Source: UBA1858 sp963976865 (GTDB lineage Bacteria; Pseudomonadota; Gammaproteobacteria; UBA4575). Taken from it: a DNA stretch of 64,000 nucleotides. How positions within the stretch are numbered: position 1 is the stretch's first letter; the number at the start of each line of letters is the position of its first letter. Shown piece by piece: positions 35,135-44,194 of this stretch. Both the position numbers and the translations under genes were made by a program. The stretch lies in contig CAXBLY010000001.1 of the NCBI GenBank assembly GCA_963976865.1, positions 310,001-374,000 of the forward strand, written 5' to 3'. The notes under the pieces are model-generated. The model saw only the letters and a program-made list of their open reading frames with translations. It did no database searches and was not told the DNA's origin.

Positions 35135-35683
35135 ATGTCAGATCGAATAGTCATGCGTGTAGGTGAATCACTGGTTGCAGGCGGACCTGCCGGAACTGCA
35201 GCTGAACCAGAAGTTATTATTGGCGAATTAGACGGCCCGGTGGGAACGGCTTTTTCCACTTTATTAGGCGATCAGGTTAAAGGGCATACTCGTGTTCTCG
35301 CAATTCTTAATACTGACATTCAGGTCCGTCCTGCTACACTGATGGTCAGCAAGGTAACAGTTAAAGATGATCGTTACACAAATATTCTAATGGGCACTGT
35401 TCAGGCTGCTATTGCAAATGGTGTGCTGGATGCGGTTCGAAATGGTGACATCCCTAAAGAAAAAGCCAATGATCTCGGTATTATTGTTTCTGTTTGGCTA
35501 AACCCAATGGTAGCGACTGCTGATGATCTGGACCATAAAATTCTGTTTGATATTCACCGTAAAGCCATGGCCGGTGCAATCCATAAAGCAATGAACAATG
35601 AGCCTGATATTGACTGGCTGTTAGAAAATCAGGAAAAAATCACTCATAAATATTATCAAATGGGATTAGACGGTAAAATCTAA
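35135..35683 (+). CDS. Formaldehyde-activating enzyme (Fae)-like protein
   Basis: 182-aa member of the Fae family, which couples formaldehyde to tetrahydromethanopterin. The whole fold matches: VGESLVAGG opening, TLLGDQVKGHTRVLAILNTDIQVRPATLMVSKV and the helix-rich second half. The family catalytic His (His17 in Methylorubrum, inside a H-I/V-D-L stretch) is replaced by Glu24 (AAEPEVIIG). This makes it Fae-like, and classical catalysis is doubtful. No mch, mtdB, fhc or other tetrahydromethanopterin gene occurs in the window. A perfect AAGGAG ribosome site precedes the ATG, and a long hairpin follows the stop codon, suggesting strong, controlled expression. Confidence 0.8.
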   Translation: MSDRIVMRVGESLVAGGPAGTAAEPEVIIGELDGPVGTAFSTLLGDQVKGHTRVLAILNTDIQVRPATLMVSKVTVKDDRYTNILMGTVQAAIANGVLDAVRNGDIPKEKANDLGIIVSVWLNPMVATADDLDHKILFDIHRKAMAGAIHKAMNNEPDIDWLLENQEKITHKYYQMGLDGKI

Positions 35684-35696
35684 CCTGTTCTGCATA

Positions 35697-35729
35697 CCAT
35701 GCAGAGGCAATAAAACTGTCTCTGCATGG
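35697..35729. repeat. Strong inverted repeat after the Fae-like gene
   Basis: Perfect 10-bp arms CCATGCAGAG (35697-35706) and CTCTGCATGG (35720-35729) around a 13-nt loop. It starts 14 nt after the fae-like stop codon and ends 25 nt before the apbE-like start. No T run follows, so it is better read as an mRNA-stabilising or processing hairpin than as an intrinsic terminator. Confidence 0.6.
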
Positions 35730-35753
35730 ATCTCACAATAAGCCCAGACAATC

Positions 35754-36794
35754 TTGTTTCAGTTTTCACAAATAAAAATAACATTCGATAATTTATTTAT
35801 CGCTCTGGGTTTTACTTTACTGCTTGTCAGCTGTAACTCTAAACAAACGGGGCCACAAATTAGTGGTCAGACAATGGGGACAAGTTATAGCGTTCAATGG
35901 GCAGATGCATCAACGCCTGTCCCTGCTTCAGGAATAAAAGACATCATTGAGCGGCGACTCGACCGAATTAACTCATTAATGTCGACATACCTGCCAAATT
36001 CAGAGTTAAGTAAATTTAATCAGTCACGACAAACAGGGTGGCATGCTGTTGATGGGGAACTGGCCCAGCTTGTCATGCTGGCACTATCTATTAGTCATCA
36101 GTCCGATGGAGCGTTTGATATTACTGTTGGCCCACTGGTTAACTTATGGGGCTTTGGCCCGGGCACAACGACGTTTTCATTCCCAACAGATACAGAAATT
36201 AACATTGCCAAACGCAGTATTGGTTATCAAAATCTTAATGCACGCCTGAGCCCTCCTGCATTGAATAAAAAAATTGCCGATTTATATGTTGACCTGTCTG
36301 CCATTGCTAAAGGATATGCGGTTGATGAGGTTGCCAGAATTCTTGATGACAATAATGTTCTCAATTACATGGTTGAAATCGGCGGAGAAGTTAAAGGCAG
36401 GGGTATCGCGCCTCATGGAAATCCTTGGCGCATTGGTATTGAGACACCGAACTTTGAACGGGGAGAAATTGAAAAAGTTATTTCGCTACTCAATATCGGT
36501 GTAGCAACATCAGGCGATTATAGAAACTTCATTGAACATGAAGGCAAACGTTTTTCTCACACGATAGATCCACGTAGTGGCTATCCTGTCAGTCATAACA
36601 TGGGATCAGCGACTGTCCTTCACCGGTCTACCGCCGTTGCGGATGCATGGGCGACGGCATTTATGGTGCTAGGGCCAAGCAAAAGCTACCAATTTGCCAC
36701 TAAGCATAATTTATCCGGAGTATTTATCACCCGGGAAGGAAACGAATATACTTCAACTGTGTTTGGCAAGATGCAGACATCCATTACGCAATAA
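35754..36794 (+). CDS. apbE: ApbE-type FAD:protein FMN transferase, lipoprotein
   Basis: 346-aa enzyme that attaches FMN covalently to a Thr of Rnf, Nqr or similar proteins in the periplasm. N-terminal lipoprotein signal with lipobox LLLVSC (Cys near residue 27). Key blocks: QISGQTMGTSYSVQW, SLMSTYLPNSELSKFNQ, LVNLWGFGP and YVDLSAIAKGYAVDEVA, which binds FAD, then GVATSGDYRNF and SHTIDPRSGYPV. The start is a TTG, since no in-frame ATG lies before the lipobox. No target flavoprotein (rnf or nqr) is in the window. Located directly after the Fae-like gene and hairpin. Confidence 0.9.
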   Translation: MFQFSQIKITFDNLFIALGFTLLLVSCNSKQTGPQISGQTMGTSYSVQWADASTPVPASGIKDIIERRLDRINSLMSTYLPNSELSKFNQSRQTGWHAVDGELAQLVMLALSISHQSDGAFDITVGPLVNLWGFGPGTTTFSFPTDTEINIAKRSIGYQNLNARLSPPALNKKIADLYVDLSAIAKGYAVDEVARILDDNNVLNYMVEIGGEVKGRGIAPHGNPWRIGIETPNFERGEIEKVISLLNIGVATSGDYRNFIEHEGKRFSHTIDPRSGYPVSHNMGSATVLHRSTAVADAWATAFMVLGPSKSYQFATKHNLSGVFITREGNEYTSTVFGKMQTSITQ

Positions 36795-37054
36795 TACACG
36801 CATGAAATCGCCAGACTCCAAGTCGCGATGGACCAAACAACTTTGCTACACCCTCAGCTAAAAACCACTCCGCGGCTGGTGACGTTACCGAATTACCAAT
36901 CACACCTGCACCACCAAATTTTCTGAATAAATACCAGTCCATCAGAATCATCAGAGTAAATCACAAGATTAATGTTAATACGGAAGTTGATGATCGTTTA
37001 ATGGAATACATATCATATTAAATATGATTCACCCATTATTTATTACACGCACAT
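36784..37054. other. Region after apbE, with a doubtful minus-strand ORF
   Basis: No confident gene. A minus-strand frame 36951-36784 (55 codons, ATG without ribosome site) reads with protein-like text around GGAGVIGNSVTSPAAEWFLAE, but it overlaps the end of apbE and has no support from a promoter or ribosome site. Confidence 0.25.
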
Positions 37055-37087
37055 AAAAAAACCGCCTGCGGATGCGAGCGGTTTTAA
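37055..37087 (-). terminator. Terminator of the VPLPA-CTERM gene
   Basis: Stem AAAACCGC (37058-37065) and GCGGTTTT (37078-37085) with a 12-nt loop, reading into T-rich sequence on the minus strand. It lies 25 nt beyond the stop codon of the gene at 37112-37810. Confidence 0.82.
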
Positions 37088-37111
37088 ATTTTACTGCGTC
37101 TTGTATCCAGA

Positions 37112-37810
37112 TCAGGTATTTATTTTTCTAAATCCAAGCAGTCCCAGTAATCCCATAAGCAACATTGGTAATGCTGCCGGAAGAGGAACCGGTGCCCCAA
37201 AACCCGCCACGTAAAATTCACGTCTGGTACCATCTGCAGCTATCCCGCTACCATCTGTACTGGCATAGATGAATTCAATACTGTCATTAATGATTTCACC
37301 CGCCAGGGCAGAAAAGATTGCTGTCAGTGCAAATGTTCCAAAATCTACCCCATCTATTTTTAACCCGAACTGAGCAGCACCCTCCGCTGGAGTGAATGCA
37401 CTGGCATCATTAAAATGAAGGCCATTTCGAAAATAGATATTTCCCACATTAACTGACTCGCTAACTGTTAACAGAACAGATTCACCTACAGTGATATTAT
37501 CATCATCGTTATCAGCACAACTTGCAGTCTGGCAAACTCCTAATCCACCGGGCCTGCCTTCAAATGGATCATCCAGCCATGCCACTCCATCCACAGTCGT
37601 ACCGCCGACAGATGATGATGTGATTGATATGGATGGATTTGCCTGGCTCATGAAGCCAGCAGGTAACACACCTTCATCAGCATCCGATACCTGAAAATTA
37701 AACAGCACATCTACCGGCAGGTCTGAAGTGACGTCAGGTGTAACTATTGCCGCTTTTGCTGTGCCGACTAGTAGTCCCAGAACACTTAGCAATACAAGGA
37801 TATTTTTCAT
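37112..37810 (-). CDS. VPLPA-CTERM sorting-domain exported protein
   Basis: 232-aa protein with a signal peptide (residues 1-20, cleavage after AKA). The C-terminus reads GAPVPLPAALPMLLMGLLGLLGFRK, i.e. the VPLPA motif, a hydrophobic helix and basic end, the tripartite signal handled by an exosortase/archaeosortase-like system. The mature part is acidic and rich in Gly, Ser and Asp, with one Cys pair (GVCQTASCADNDDDN). The exosortase and its exopolysaccharide partners are not in the window. Such proteins are thought to be attached to the extracellular matrix. A terminator follows 25 nt later. Confidence 0.85.
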   Translation of the reverse strand: MKNILVLLSVLGLLVGTAKAAIVTPDVTSDLPVDVLFNFQVSDADEGVLPAGFMSQANPSISITSSSVGGTTVDGVAWLDDPFEGRPGGLGVCQTASCADNDDDNITVGESVLLTVSESVNVGNIYFRNGLHFNDASAFTPAEGAAQFGLKIDGVDFGTFALTAIFSALAGEIINDSIEFIYASTDGSGIAADGTRREFYVAGFGAPVPLPAALPMLLMGLLGLLGFRKINT

Positions 37811-38155
37811 TAGCTCACCCCTAACTTTTTGAATCTTTGTTATTTTATTATAGACACAATACTAACATGTCGAAGGTAAATCAGTGGCCTCACAAAATGA
37901 CGCATAAAATATATCCAATTTTTTAATTTTACAATTACCAGCAGTGAGTTATTTAAATTCCCTAGAAATTTTCAAGAAACACCATTCATTGAAAATTTAA
38001 ATCAATAATTTCAAAACACGGCTTTGTCTGAATATTGGGCGTGTACAATACTTTAGATCATCAACAAAGCATCGTCACGCATCGAGTGCTACTATGGATA
38101 ATTGCAAAATTTATACTAAATTCGATTAGACTTTCATTTATGATGCATTTTTCTC
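37811..38155. other. Divergent region between VPLPA-CTERM gene and oxyR
   Basis: 345 bases, A+T-rich, transcribed outward in both directions. I could not recognise an OxyR operator or a clear -10/-35 pair by eye. No open frame of note. Confidence 0.4.
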
Positions 38156-39055
38156 ATGGTTAATCTACCTACCGTCAAACAACTTCGTTATTTAATAGCA
38201 CTGGAAAAATACCTACATTTTGGCAAAGCTGCGGAATCATGCTTTGTCACGCAATCAGCATTTAGCGTTGCGATTAAAGAACTTGAAAACATACTGAACA
38301 CATCACTGGTTGACCGTACAAATAGAAGTGTCGTATTTACGTCAACTGGCACACTGGTAGCTCAGCAAGCTCGACTCGCCATTTTCGATCTTGAAGGAAT
38401 AATCGATATTACCAGATCCAGCCAGAAGCCTCTTTGCGGTCCGCTAAAAATGGGCGTTATTCCAACCATTGCACCTTTCTTGCTACCACGCATACTGCCT
38501 GTACTTCGCAAGCAGTATCCAGCACTAGAACTGTATTTGAAAGAAGAGCAAACCAGTCGAATTCACCAGTTATTACTTGATGGCGAACTAGATATTTTAC
38601 TGTTGGCGCTTCCGGTAGATCTAGTGAACACCGAATCTGTCAGTATTTTTAACGACCCTTTTAAACTTGCCTATCGAAAAAATACTGAACTGATTGACCC
38701 TGAAAATTTTTCTCCTAACAAGCTGAATAAAGAGTCGATATTATTACTGGAAGATGGGCACTGCTTGCGCGATCATGCAATGAGCGCATGCAGCCTGAGA
38801 AAAAAAGACAACATCAGCAAATTCTCGGCAAGCAGTCTGTATAGTTTAATTCAAATGGTAGACAGCGATCTCGGAATTACTTTTGTTCCAAAAATGGCAG
38901 TCGACAGTGGATTGCTAAAGAACACCAACGTCGTTACTGCTGAACTGAAAGAAAATTCCTATCGTGAAATTGGTTTAATGTGGAGAAAATCCAGTGTTCG
39001 CAAACAGGAATTCAGTTTACTAGCCGAAGTAATTCATAACTGCGTCATGCCTTGA
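38156..39055 (+). CDS. oxyR: OxyR-type hydrogen peroxide sensor
   Basis: 299-aa LysR-family regulator. The helix-turn-helix is in residues 21-60. The redox pair is visible: GHCLRDHAMSAC has Cys203 and Cys212, the nine-residue spacing of C199 and C208 in E. coli OxyR, which form the peroxide-induced disulfide. The effector domain starts after about residue 90. No catalase, ahpCF or dps gene lies next to it. The gene at 37112 is divergent and the MATE gene convergent. I would expect it to control peroxide defence genes such as msrA elsewhere in the chromosome. Confidence 0.92.
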   Translation: MVNLPTVKQLRYLIALEKYLHFGKAAESCFVTQSAFSVAIKELENILNTSLVDRTNRSVVFTSTGTLVAQQARLAIFDLEGIIDITRSSQKPLCGPLKMGVIPTIAPFLLPRILPVLRKQYPALELYLKEEQTSRIHQLLLDGELDILLLALPVDLVNTESVSIFNDPFKLAYRKNTELIDPENFSPNKLNKESILLLEDGHCLRDHAMSACSLRKKDNISKFSASSLYSLIQMVDSDLGITFVPKMAVDSGLLKNTNVVTAELKENSYREIGLMWRKSSVRKQEFSLLAEVIHNCVMP

Positions 39056-39367
39056 GTCGACCATCATCCTCCAGGCGTTGATGACGCCGTCATGATTTAC
39101 AGACTGCTATCCCTGACACCATCGTACAAATTTAAATAAATATAGTTAAAATAAAAAAAGCCCCGCAGGGTTTAGGCGGGGCTTATAGAGTTTAGTCAGC
39201 TCAGGGAGGCTGTTACTGACCACATCCTGATAATTGCAAATCTTGTACCAATACTGTTCGACTTATATATCAGCAAGTTATATTCATCAGGCTTTATTAA
39301 CTCCAACTTCCGCACTACCTTTGTGCTGCGTCTGCCTTATACAGGTGCGGCAATTAACGTATGTGAT
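39056..39367. other. Intergenic region between oxyR and MATE gene
   Basis: 312 bases. Besides the hairpin listed at 39152-39184 I see no feature. The gap between the hairpin and the end of the MATE gene is unusually long (about 180 nt) for a terminator. Confidence 0.5.
39152..39184 (-). terminator. Terminator on the minus strand
   Basis: Stem AAGCCCCGC (39158-39166) and GCGGGGCTT (39176-39184), followed on the minus strand by seven T. It is oriented for the MATE gene. On the plus strand no T run follows, so oxyR would need another end. Confidence 0.8.
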
Positions 39368-40747
39368 TCAGTTAATCACTCTCATTGTTTTCCACGGCCC
39401 TCTATAAAATCGCGCAAAGAACACCAGACAATACATAATCACATTCAGTGTAATAACAGACCACAGCACATATATGTTTGCCTGATAGTATTCAATGTAC
39501 AGATAACAGGGCAATACCAGTAACAACACCGAAATAATAAAGCTCATTTTCATAATAAATCGTGTATCGCCTGCCCCTTCCAATGCACCCAGGAATACCA
39601 GAAACAGCGCATCGAACATTCCAAAGAATGCAATAAATTTCAGCAAAATGACAATCATTTCAACACTGCCTTCCATATCACCCAGTCCATTATTTAATGT
39701 GAATGGATAAATAAATGCATTTGGTATGGACAAATACAATACAGCCAGCACACCAAAGAAGGTTAACGCTATATGCACTGCTGACCACGTTGCTTTCTCG
39801 GCAAGATGAGGTTTATTTTCTCCCAACCTCTGCCCTACGACGACGGCAACACCGATCATTAATCCCACCATGGGCAGAAACGACAATGCATTGATATTGA
39901 ATGCTATATTGCTTGCTGCAAGTTCACGTGTGCCCAATGTTCCAACAAACATCAGGAAAGCAGTAAACGCCGACACATCAATAAACAACCTCAAGCCATT
40001 AGGAAACCCAAAATACACCAGGCGATTAAATATTTTTTTATTAAATTTCCATGCCGATAATAGTTGAAAGCGATGTCTATATTTCCTCTGAAACATCAAC
40101 ATGAGCAGTACAATCGAGCCGGTTATCACCGCAATATTTGTGGCTATGGCTGCACCGCGAATCCCCATCTCGGAAAAACCTGATTTTCCAAATATAAACA
40201 GGTAATCCAGCAGGATATTAATTACCGTAATTAAAACGCTTACCCACATGACTGTCATTGTTTTACCCAGCCCTGAAAAGAAACTGGACAATGTATTATT
40301 CAACACAATAAAAACTGCGGAATACATCAATAATTTAAAATACTCTACTTCTAGCAGCTGCAGCGATACCGAATGATCAATAAAGACAAAAAACTCTTCT
40401 GCCAGCAGATACGCGGGTATAACAATCACAATTGACAAACCACTAAAGTAAATGCCTTGCCAGATCAATACACCAATTTTACTTTCTTCACCCGCACCAA
40501 AATACTGGGCAACAAATGTATTTACATAGGCTGCTGTACCGATAAACAGGCACATCATTGCAAAGCTTGCCATCCCGGCAGGCATTGATGCAGCAATCGC
40601 ATCTGACGAATACCAGGATAAAAACATACGATCAACAAACAGCAGCACACTCCACGCACCCGTACTAAGAATAAGCGGCACTGCGATCACCAGTACTTCA
40701 CGATAGCCGCCTTCTTCAGACCAGCGCGTTTTAAATACATTTATCAT
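39368..40747 (-). CDS. MATE-family multidrug/Na+ antiporter
   Basis: 459-aa membrane protein of the NorM branch with about twelve hydrophobic segments. The N-terminal block EVLVIAVPLILSTGAWSVLLFVDRMFLSWYSSDAIAASMPAGMASF fits the family, as does the repeat in the second half (VYFGFPNGLRLFIDVSAFTAFL, FLPMVGLMIGVAVVVGQRLGE). The start at ATG 40747 is chosen; the frame opens with TTG 33 nt upstream. It exports cationic drugs or metabolites in exchange for Na+ or H+. Substrate unknown. Confidence 0.88.
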   Translation of the reverse strand: MINVFKTRWSEEGGYREVLVIAVPLILSTGAWSVLLFVDRMFLSWYSSDAIAASMPAGMASFAMMCLFIGTAAYVNTFVAQYFGAGEESKIGVLIWQGIYFSGLSIVIVIPAYLLAEEFFVFIDHSVSLQLLEVEYFKLLMYSAVFIVLNNTLSSFFSGLGKTMTVMWVSVLITVINILLDYLFIFGKSGFSEMGIRGAAIATNIAVITGSIVLLMLMFQRKYRHRFQLLSAWKFNKKIFNRLVYFGFPNGLRLFIDVSAFTAFLMFVGTLGTRELAASNIAFNINALSFLPMVGLMIGVAVVVGQRLGENKPHLAEKATWSAVHIALTFFGVLAVLYLSIPNAFIYPFTLNNGLGDMEGSVEMIVILLKFIAFFGMFDALFLVFLGALEGAGDTRFIMKMSFIISVLLLVLPCYLYIEYYQANIYVLWSVITLNVIMYCLVFFARFYRGPWKTMRVIN

Positions 40748-41031
40748 ATTGGAGATATTTACTGTCCTGCCAGCATACAAAAATCATAAGTGTTTGTTAT
40801 TGCCAGCTTCATTGGCCAAGGTTGTATACGCTTCCGAATATCAGGATGCGTCAACAGACAAGAAAAAGAATTTTTATCATGTTACGCCGTATCACGCAGG
40901 CCTCAATACTGTCGCTTTCAGGCAGAGAATTTATTTACTAGCACACTGCAGGTTTGTATTCATTTTCACCAAACCTTGACAACTTTCACGCGCATTAACC
41001 TCCCGAATAAACTGGCAGGATCATCTATTTG

Positions 41032-41925
41032 TCATTTGCGCTCGGTTATACGATTTGAAATTTTTCCAATGTTTTCAACTTCGCATTCCACCACATCACC
41101 TGGCATAAGAAACTCTGGCGGTGTTCTGGCATAACCGACACCACTCGGTGTTCCTGTTGCAATAATATCACCTGCTTCCAGTTCCATACCTTGCGACAAC
41201 ACAGAGATTACATTCGCAATCGAAAAAATCTGATGCCTGGTATTTGAGTCCTGCTTTAAATTTCCATTCACCCAGCTACGCAGCTGTAGATTATGCGGGT
41301 CTTTTATATCATCAGCAGTCACAATAACTGGCCCCATAGGGCAACATCCACGATAGCTTTTTCCTATATAAAATTGCTTGTGCCACTTTTGCCTGTCGCG
41401 TGCAGTTACGTCATTAATGACTGTATATCCAAATACATGCTGCATAGCATCCTGCTCACTGATGCCAAATCCGGTTTTTCCTATTATGACCCCAAGCTCA
41501 GCCTCCCAATCCATTTTTGCCGACACGCGGGTATTGATCTCAATATCGTTATAAGGACCATTCATACTATTTGCGGCCTTGGTAAATACAATTGGCGATC
41601 TTGGCAGTTTTATCTCCTCCTGTTTGGCAGTAGACGTTTCCGACACATGGTCGACATAATTCAGGCCAAGACAGATGACATTTTGCCTCGGCCTTGGAAT
41701 TGGCGAGCATAATGTTACCTCGTTACGTGATACACAATGAGCGTTATCAGCATCCTCGCAAAGACGTGCCAGTTTTTCCCAGGCCTGATTTCCTGCATCG
41801 AGCAACGAAAGCATTGAATCGATAGACGGGTCCCAGTCGGGATGCCTGGTGGGTAGAAATATTCGCTCACCCTGCTCAACACCCAGCCACACCTTATTTA
41901 TATACTCACAACTGACTAAACGCAT
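41032..41925 (-). CDS. Fumarylacetoacetate hydrolase (FAH) family protein
   Basis: 297-aa FAH-fold enzyme. Signature parts: ICLGLNYVDHVSE (residues 81-93), MDWEAELGVIIGKTGFGIS (metal-binding Glu), and ELEAGDIIATGTPSGVGYARTPPEFLMPGD near the C-terminus. The family includes ureidoglycolate lyase, 2-keto-3-deoxy sugar acid hydratases and acylpyruvases, so the substrate is open. It is a single-gene unit, divergent from the TVP38-MerA fusion, with no aromatic-degradation genes nearby. Confidence 0.85.
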   Translation of the reverse strand: MRLVSCEYINKVWLGVEQGERIFLPTRHPDWDPSIDSMLSLLDAGNQAWEKLARLCEDADNAHCVSRNEVTLCSPIPRPRQNVICLGLNYVDHVSETSTAKQEEIKLPRSPIVFTKAANSMNGPYNDIEINTRVSAKMDWEAELGVIIGKTGFGISEQDAMQHVFGYTVINDVTARDRQKWHKQFYIGKSYRGCCPMGPVIVTADDIKDPHNLQLRSWVNGNLKQDSNTRHQIFSIANVISVLSQGMELEAGDIIATGTPSGVGYARTPPEFLMPGDVVECEVENIGKISNRITERK

Positions 41926-42063
41926 AACTTCCCTTATTTATACTTCAATAGTTATTAATACAGTCTATTTACAGACATATTTTGCACAAATAGTAAACAC
42001 ATGATGTAAGCTTAAGCCTATTCAACAGGTCTATTCCAGGGTAAATACAATCAAAATCTTACC

Positions 42064-44190
42064 GTGAAAAGAATTATAATATTTTTAGTCATTATTGCCT
42101 CGATTATTTTTGCGGCGGTAATTTTTGATGTGAGTAATTACCTGACATTTACAGAGTTAAAGGAACGTCAGGCTGAGTTACAATCACTGGTCAGTAACAA
42201 TGCCTTTACTGCTGCTGCGTTATTCTTCTTTGTTTACGTAATAGCTACCAGTATCTCTATCCCTGGCGCTTTTGTATTCACTCTTGCCGGCGGTGCATTA
42301 TTTGGTTTTATTCAAGGCGTAATTCTAGTCTCATTTGCTTCCACCATTGGCGCCTTATTTGCCTATCTGGTTGCGCGTTATTTTTTACATGACTTTGTGC
42401 AAAACAAATTCTCTGACCGTCTCAAATTGATCAACAGAAAAGTTGACAAAGAAGGGGCTTTTTATTTGTTATTTCTGCGTCTGGTCCCTGTGTTTCCTTT
42501 TTTCCTGGTCAACCTTGTGATGGCACTTACCACCATACGTGCATTTACTTTTTATTGGGTAAGTCAATTAGGCATGTTACCGGCAACACTAATATATGTG
42601 AACGCAGGCACTCAAATTGCAAAAATCTCTTCGCCCGGTGATATCACTTCACCCTCAGTCATTTTTGCTCTCGTACTACTCGGTATTTTACCGTTTATCA
42701 CGAAAGGTATTATGTCAGCTTTGAAAGTCAGACGCATTTACAAAAATTTTAGCAAACCCGATTCATTTGATTACAACACTGTGGTTCTTGGTGGCGGTTC
42801 TGCTGGCCTTGTTGCAGCCTATACAACCAGCACGCTGCAGGGGAAAGTTGCTCTTGTTGAAAAACAGCAAATGGGTGGAGATTGTCTAAATACAGGATGC
42901 GTTCCTTCCAAATCGATTTTACGTAGCGCTAAATTTATTGCTGATATTAAAAATTTTGCTTCATATGGTCTAAGTAGTGCCAATTATGAACTGGAATTCA
43001 AAAACATCATGACAAGAGTTCATGACAAGATAGCTACGATTGAACCAAAAGATTCTGTTACTCGTTACACTGAGTTAGGTGTGCACTGCGAACAGGGTAA
43101 CGCCGTTGTCGTCTCACCCTGGCAGGTAAAAGTTAATGACAGAATCTTAAGCACTAAAAACATTATCATCGCTACGGGGGCAACTCCTGCTGTGCCCGGT
43201 ATCACTGGTCTTGATAAAATCCCTTATTTTACTACCGACACTATCTGGTCACTGACAGAGCTGCCTGAAGAGTTACTCATTATTGGCGCTGGTCCTATAG
43301 GTTGTGAGCTGGGGCAGGCATTTGCCAGACTTGGATCTCAAGTCACGATTGTTAATAATCAGGCCTCTATTTTACCGAATGAAGATGATGAAGCGGCGAA
43401 ATTAGTTGCGACATCATTGGCAAGAGACAATATCACCCTGTTAAACAACTTCATTTCTGACAAATTTATAAATGACTTCGATCATTATTCTTTAATTGGG
43501 TCACATAATGATAAAGCTGCAACTATTTGTTTCTCGCACTTGCTAATCGCTACCGGCAGAAAACCCAGTACAGATGGATTGGCTAAACTCAATCTGGAGA
43601 CAGATGATCACGGCCGCATCATCACAAACGATACACTACAAACAATGTATCCAAATGTTTATGCTTGCGGAGACGTTACAAGCTCCATGCAATATACACA
43701 CGCTGCTTCTCATCAGGCCTGGTATGCAGCATTTAATGCGCTGTTTCATCCAGTAAAGAAATTCAAATGTACCCTGGAGAACATCCCGCGCGCTGTATTC
43801 ACTGACCCTGAAATTACCAGTTTAGGCTACGGTGAAAAACAATTAACAGAAAAAAACATTGACTATAAGGTCACCACTTTCCCGATGGAGGATATAGATC
43901 GCGCAATTACCGATAATGCGACAACAGGATTCATAAAAGTCTTCACTCCTGCAAATAACGACAGAATATTAGGTGTGTGCATTGTTGGCGAACATGCCAG
44001 CGAACTGATTGCAGAATTTGTACTCGCGAAAACCAATGGATTAGGTTTGAATAAAATATTGAAAACCGTACACATCTATCCTACCCGAAGTGAAATTAAT
44101 CGCATGGTCGCAGGCAAATGGCGACGCACCAGATTAACAACACGCACAATTAATATATTAAAAAAATTCCAGTCATGGAGACTAGGCTAA
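42064..44190 (+). CDS. TVP38/TMEM64 membrane domain fused to a MerA-like FAD disulfide oxidoreductase
   Basis: 708-aa fusion. Residues 1-225: TVP38/TMEM64 (SNARE-associated) membrane domain, with VIATSISIPGAFVFTLAGGALFG and LVPVFPFFLVNLVMALT. Residues 237-700: pyridine-nucleotide disulfide oxidoreductase of the mercuric reductase and dihydrolipoamide dehydrogenase group, with FAD site VVLGGGSAGL, redox cysteines in GGDCLNTGCVPSKS, NADPH site IIGAGPIGCELG and dimer-interface EFVLAKTNGLGLNKILKTVHIYPT. The C-terminal Cys pair that binds Hg(II) in MerA is absent here, so another disulfide or metal substrate is likely. Start is GTG. The ArsS-like gene begins 4 nt after its stop, so the two are one operon. 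Confidence 0.9.
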   Translation: MKRIIIFLVIIASIIFAAVIFDVSNYLTFTELKERQAELQSLVSNNAFTAAALFFFVYVIATSISIPGAFVFTLAGGALFGFIQGVILVSFASTIGALFAYLVARYFLHDFVQNKFSDRLKLINRKVDKEGAFYLLFLRLVPVFPFFLVNLVMALTTIRAFTFYWVSQLGMLPATLIYVNAGTQIAKISSPGDITSPSVIFALVLLGILPFITKGIMSALKVRRIYKNFSKPDSFDYNTVVLGGGSAGLVAAYTTSTLQGKVALVEKQQMGGDCLNTGCVPSKSILRSAKFIADIKNFASYGLSSANYELEFKNIMTRVHDKIATIEPKDSVTRYTELGVHCEQGNAVVVSPWQVKVNDRILSTKNIIIATGATPAVPGITGLDKIPYFTTDTIWSLTELPEELLIIGAGPIGCELGQAFARLGSQVTIVNNQASILPNEDDEAAKLVATSLARDNITLLNNFISDKFINDFDHYSLIGSHNDKAATICFSHLLIATGRKPSTDGLAKLNLETDDHGRIITNDTLQTMYPNVYACGDVTSSMQYTHAASHQAWYAAFNALFHPVKKFKCTLENIPRAVFTDPEITSLGYGEKQLTEKNIDYKVTTFPMEDIDRAITDNATTGFIKVFTPANNDRILGVCIVGEHASELIAEFVLAKTNGLGLNKILKTVHIYPTRSEINRMVAGKWRRTRLTTRTINILKKFQSWRLG

Positions 44191-44194
44191 CCCT

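Noticed and set aside
36784..36951. 55-codon minus-strand frame after apbE
   Set aside because: No ribosome site, overlaps apbE; protein-like text alone is not enough. Listed only in the region note.
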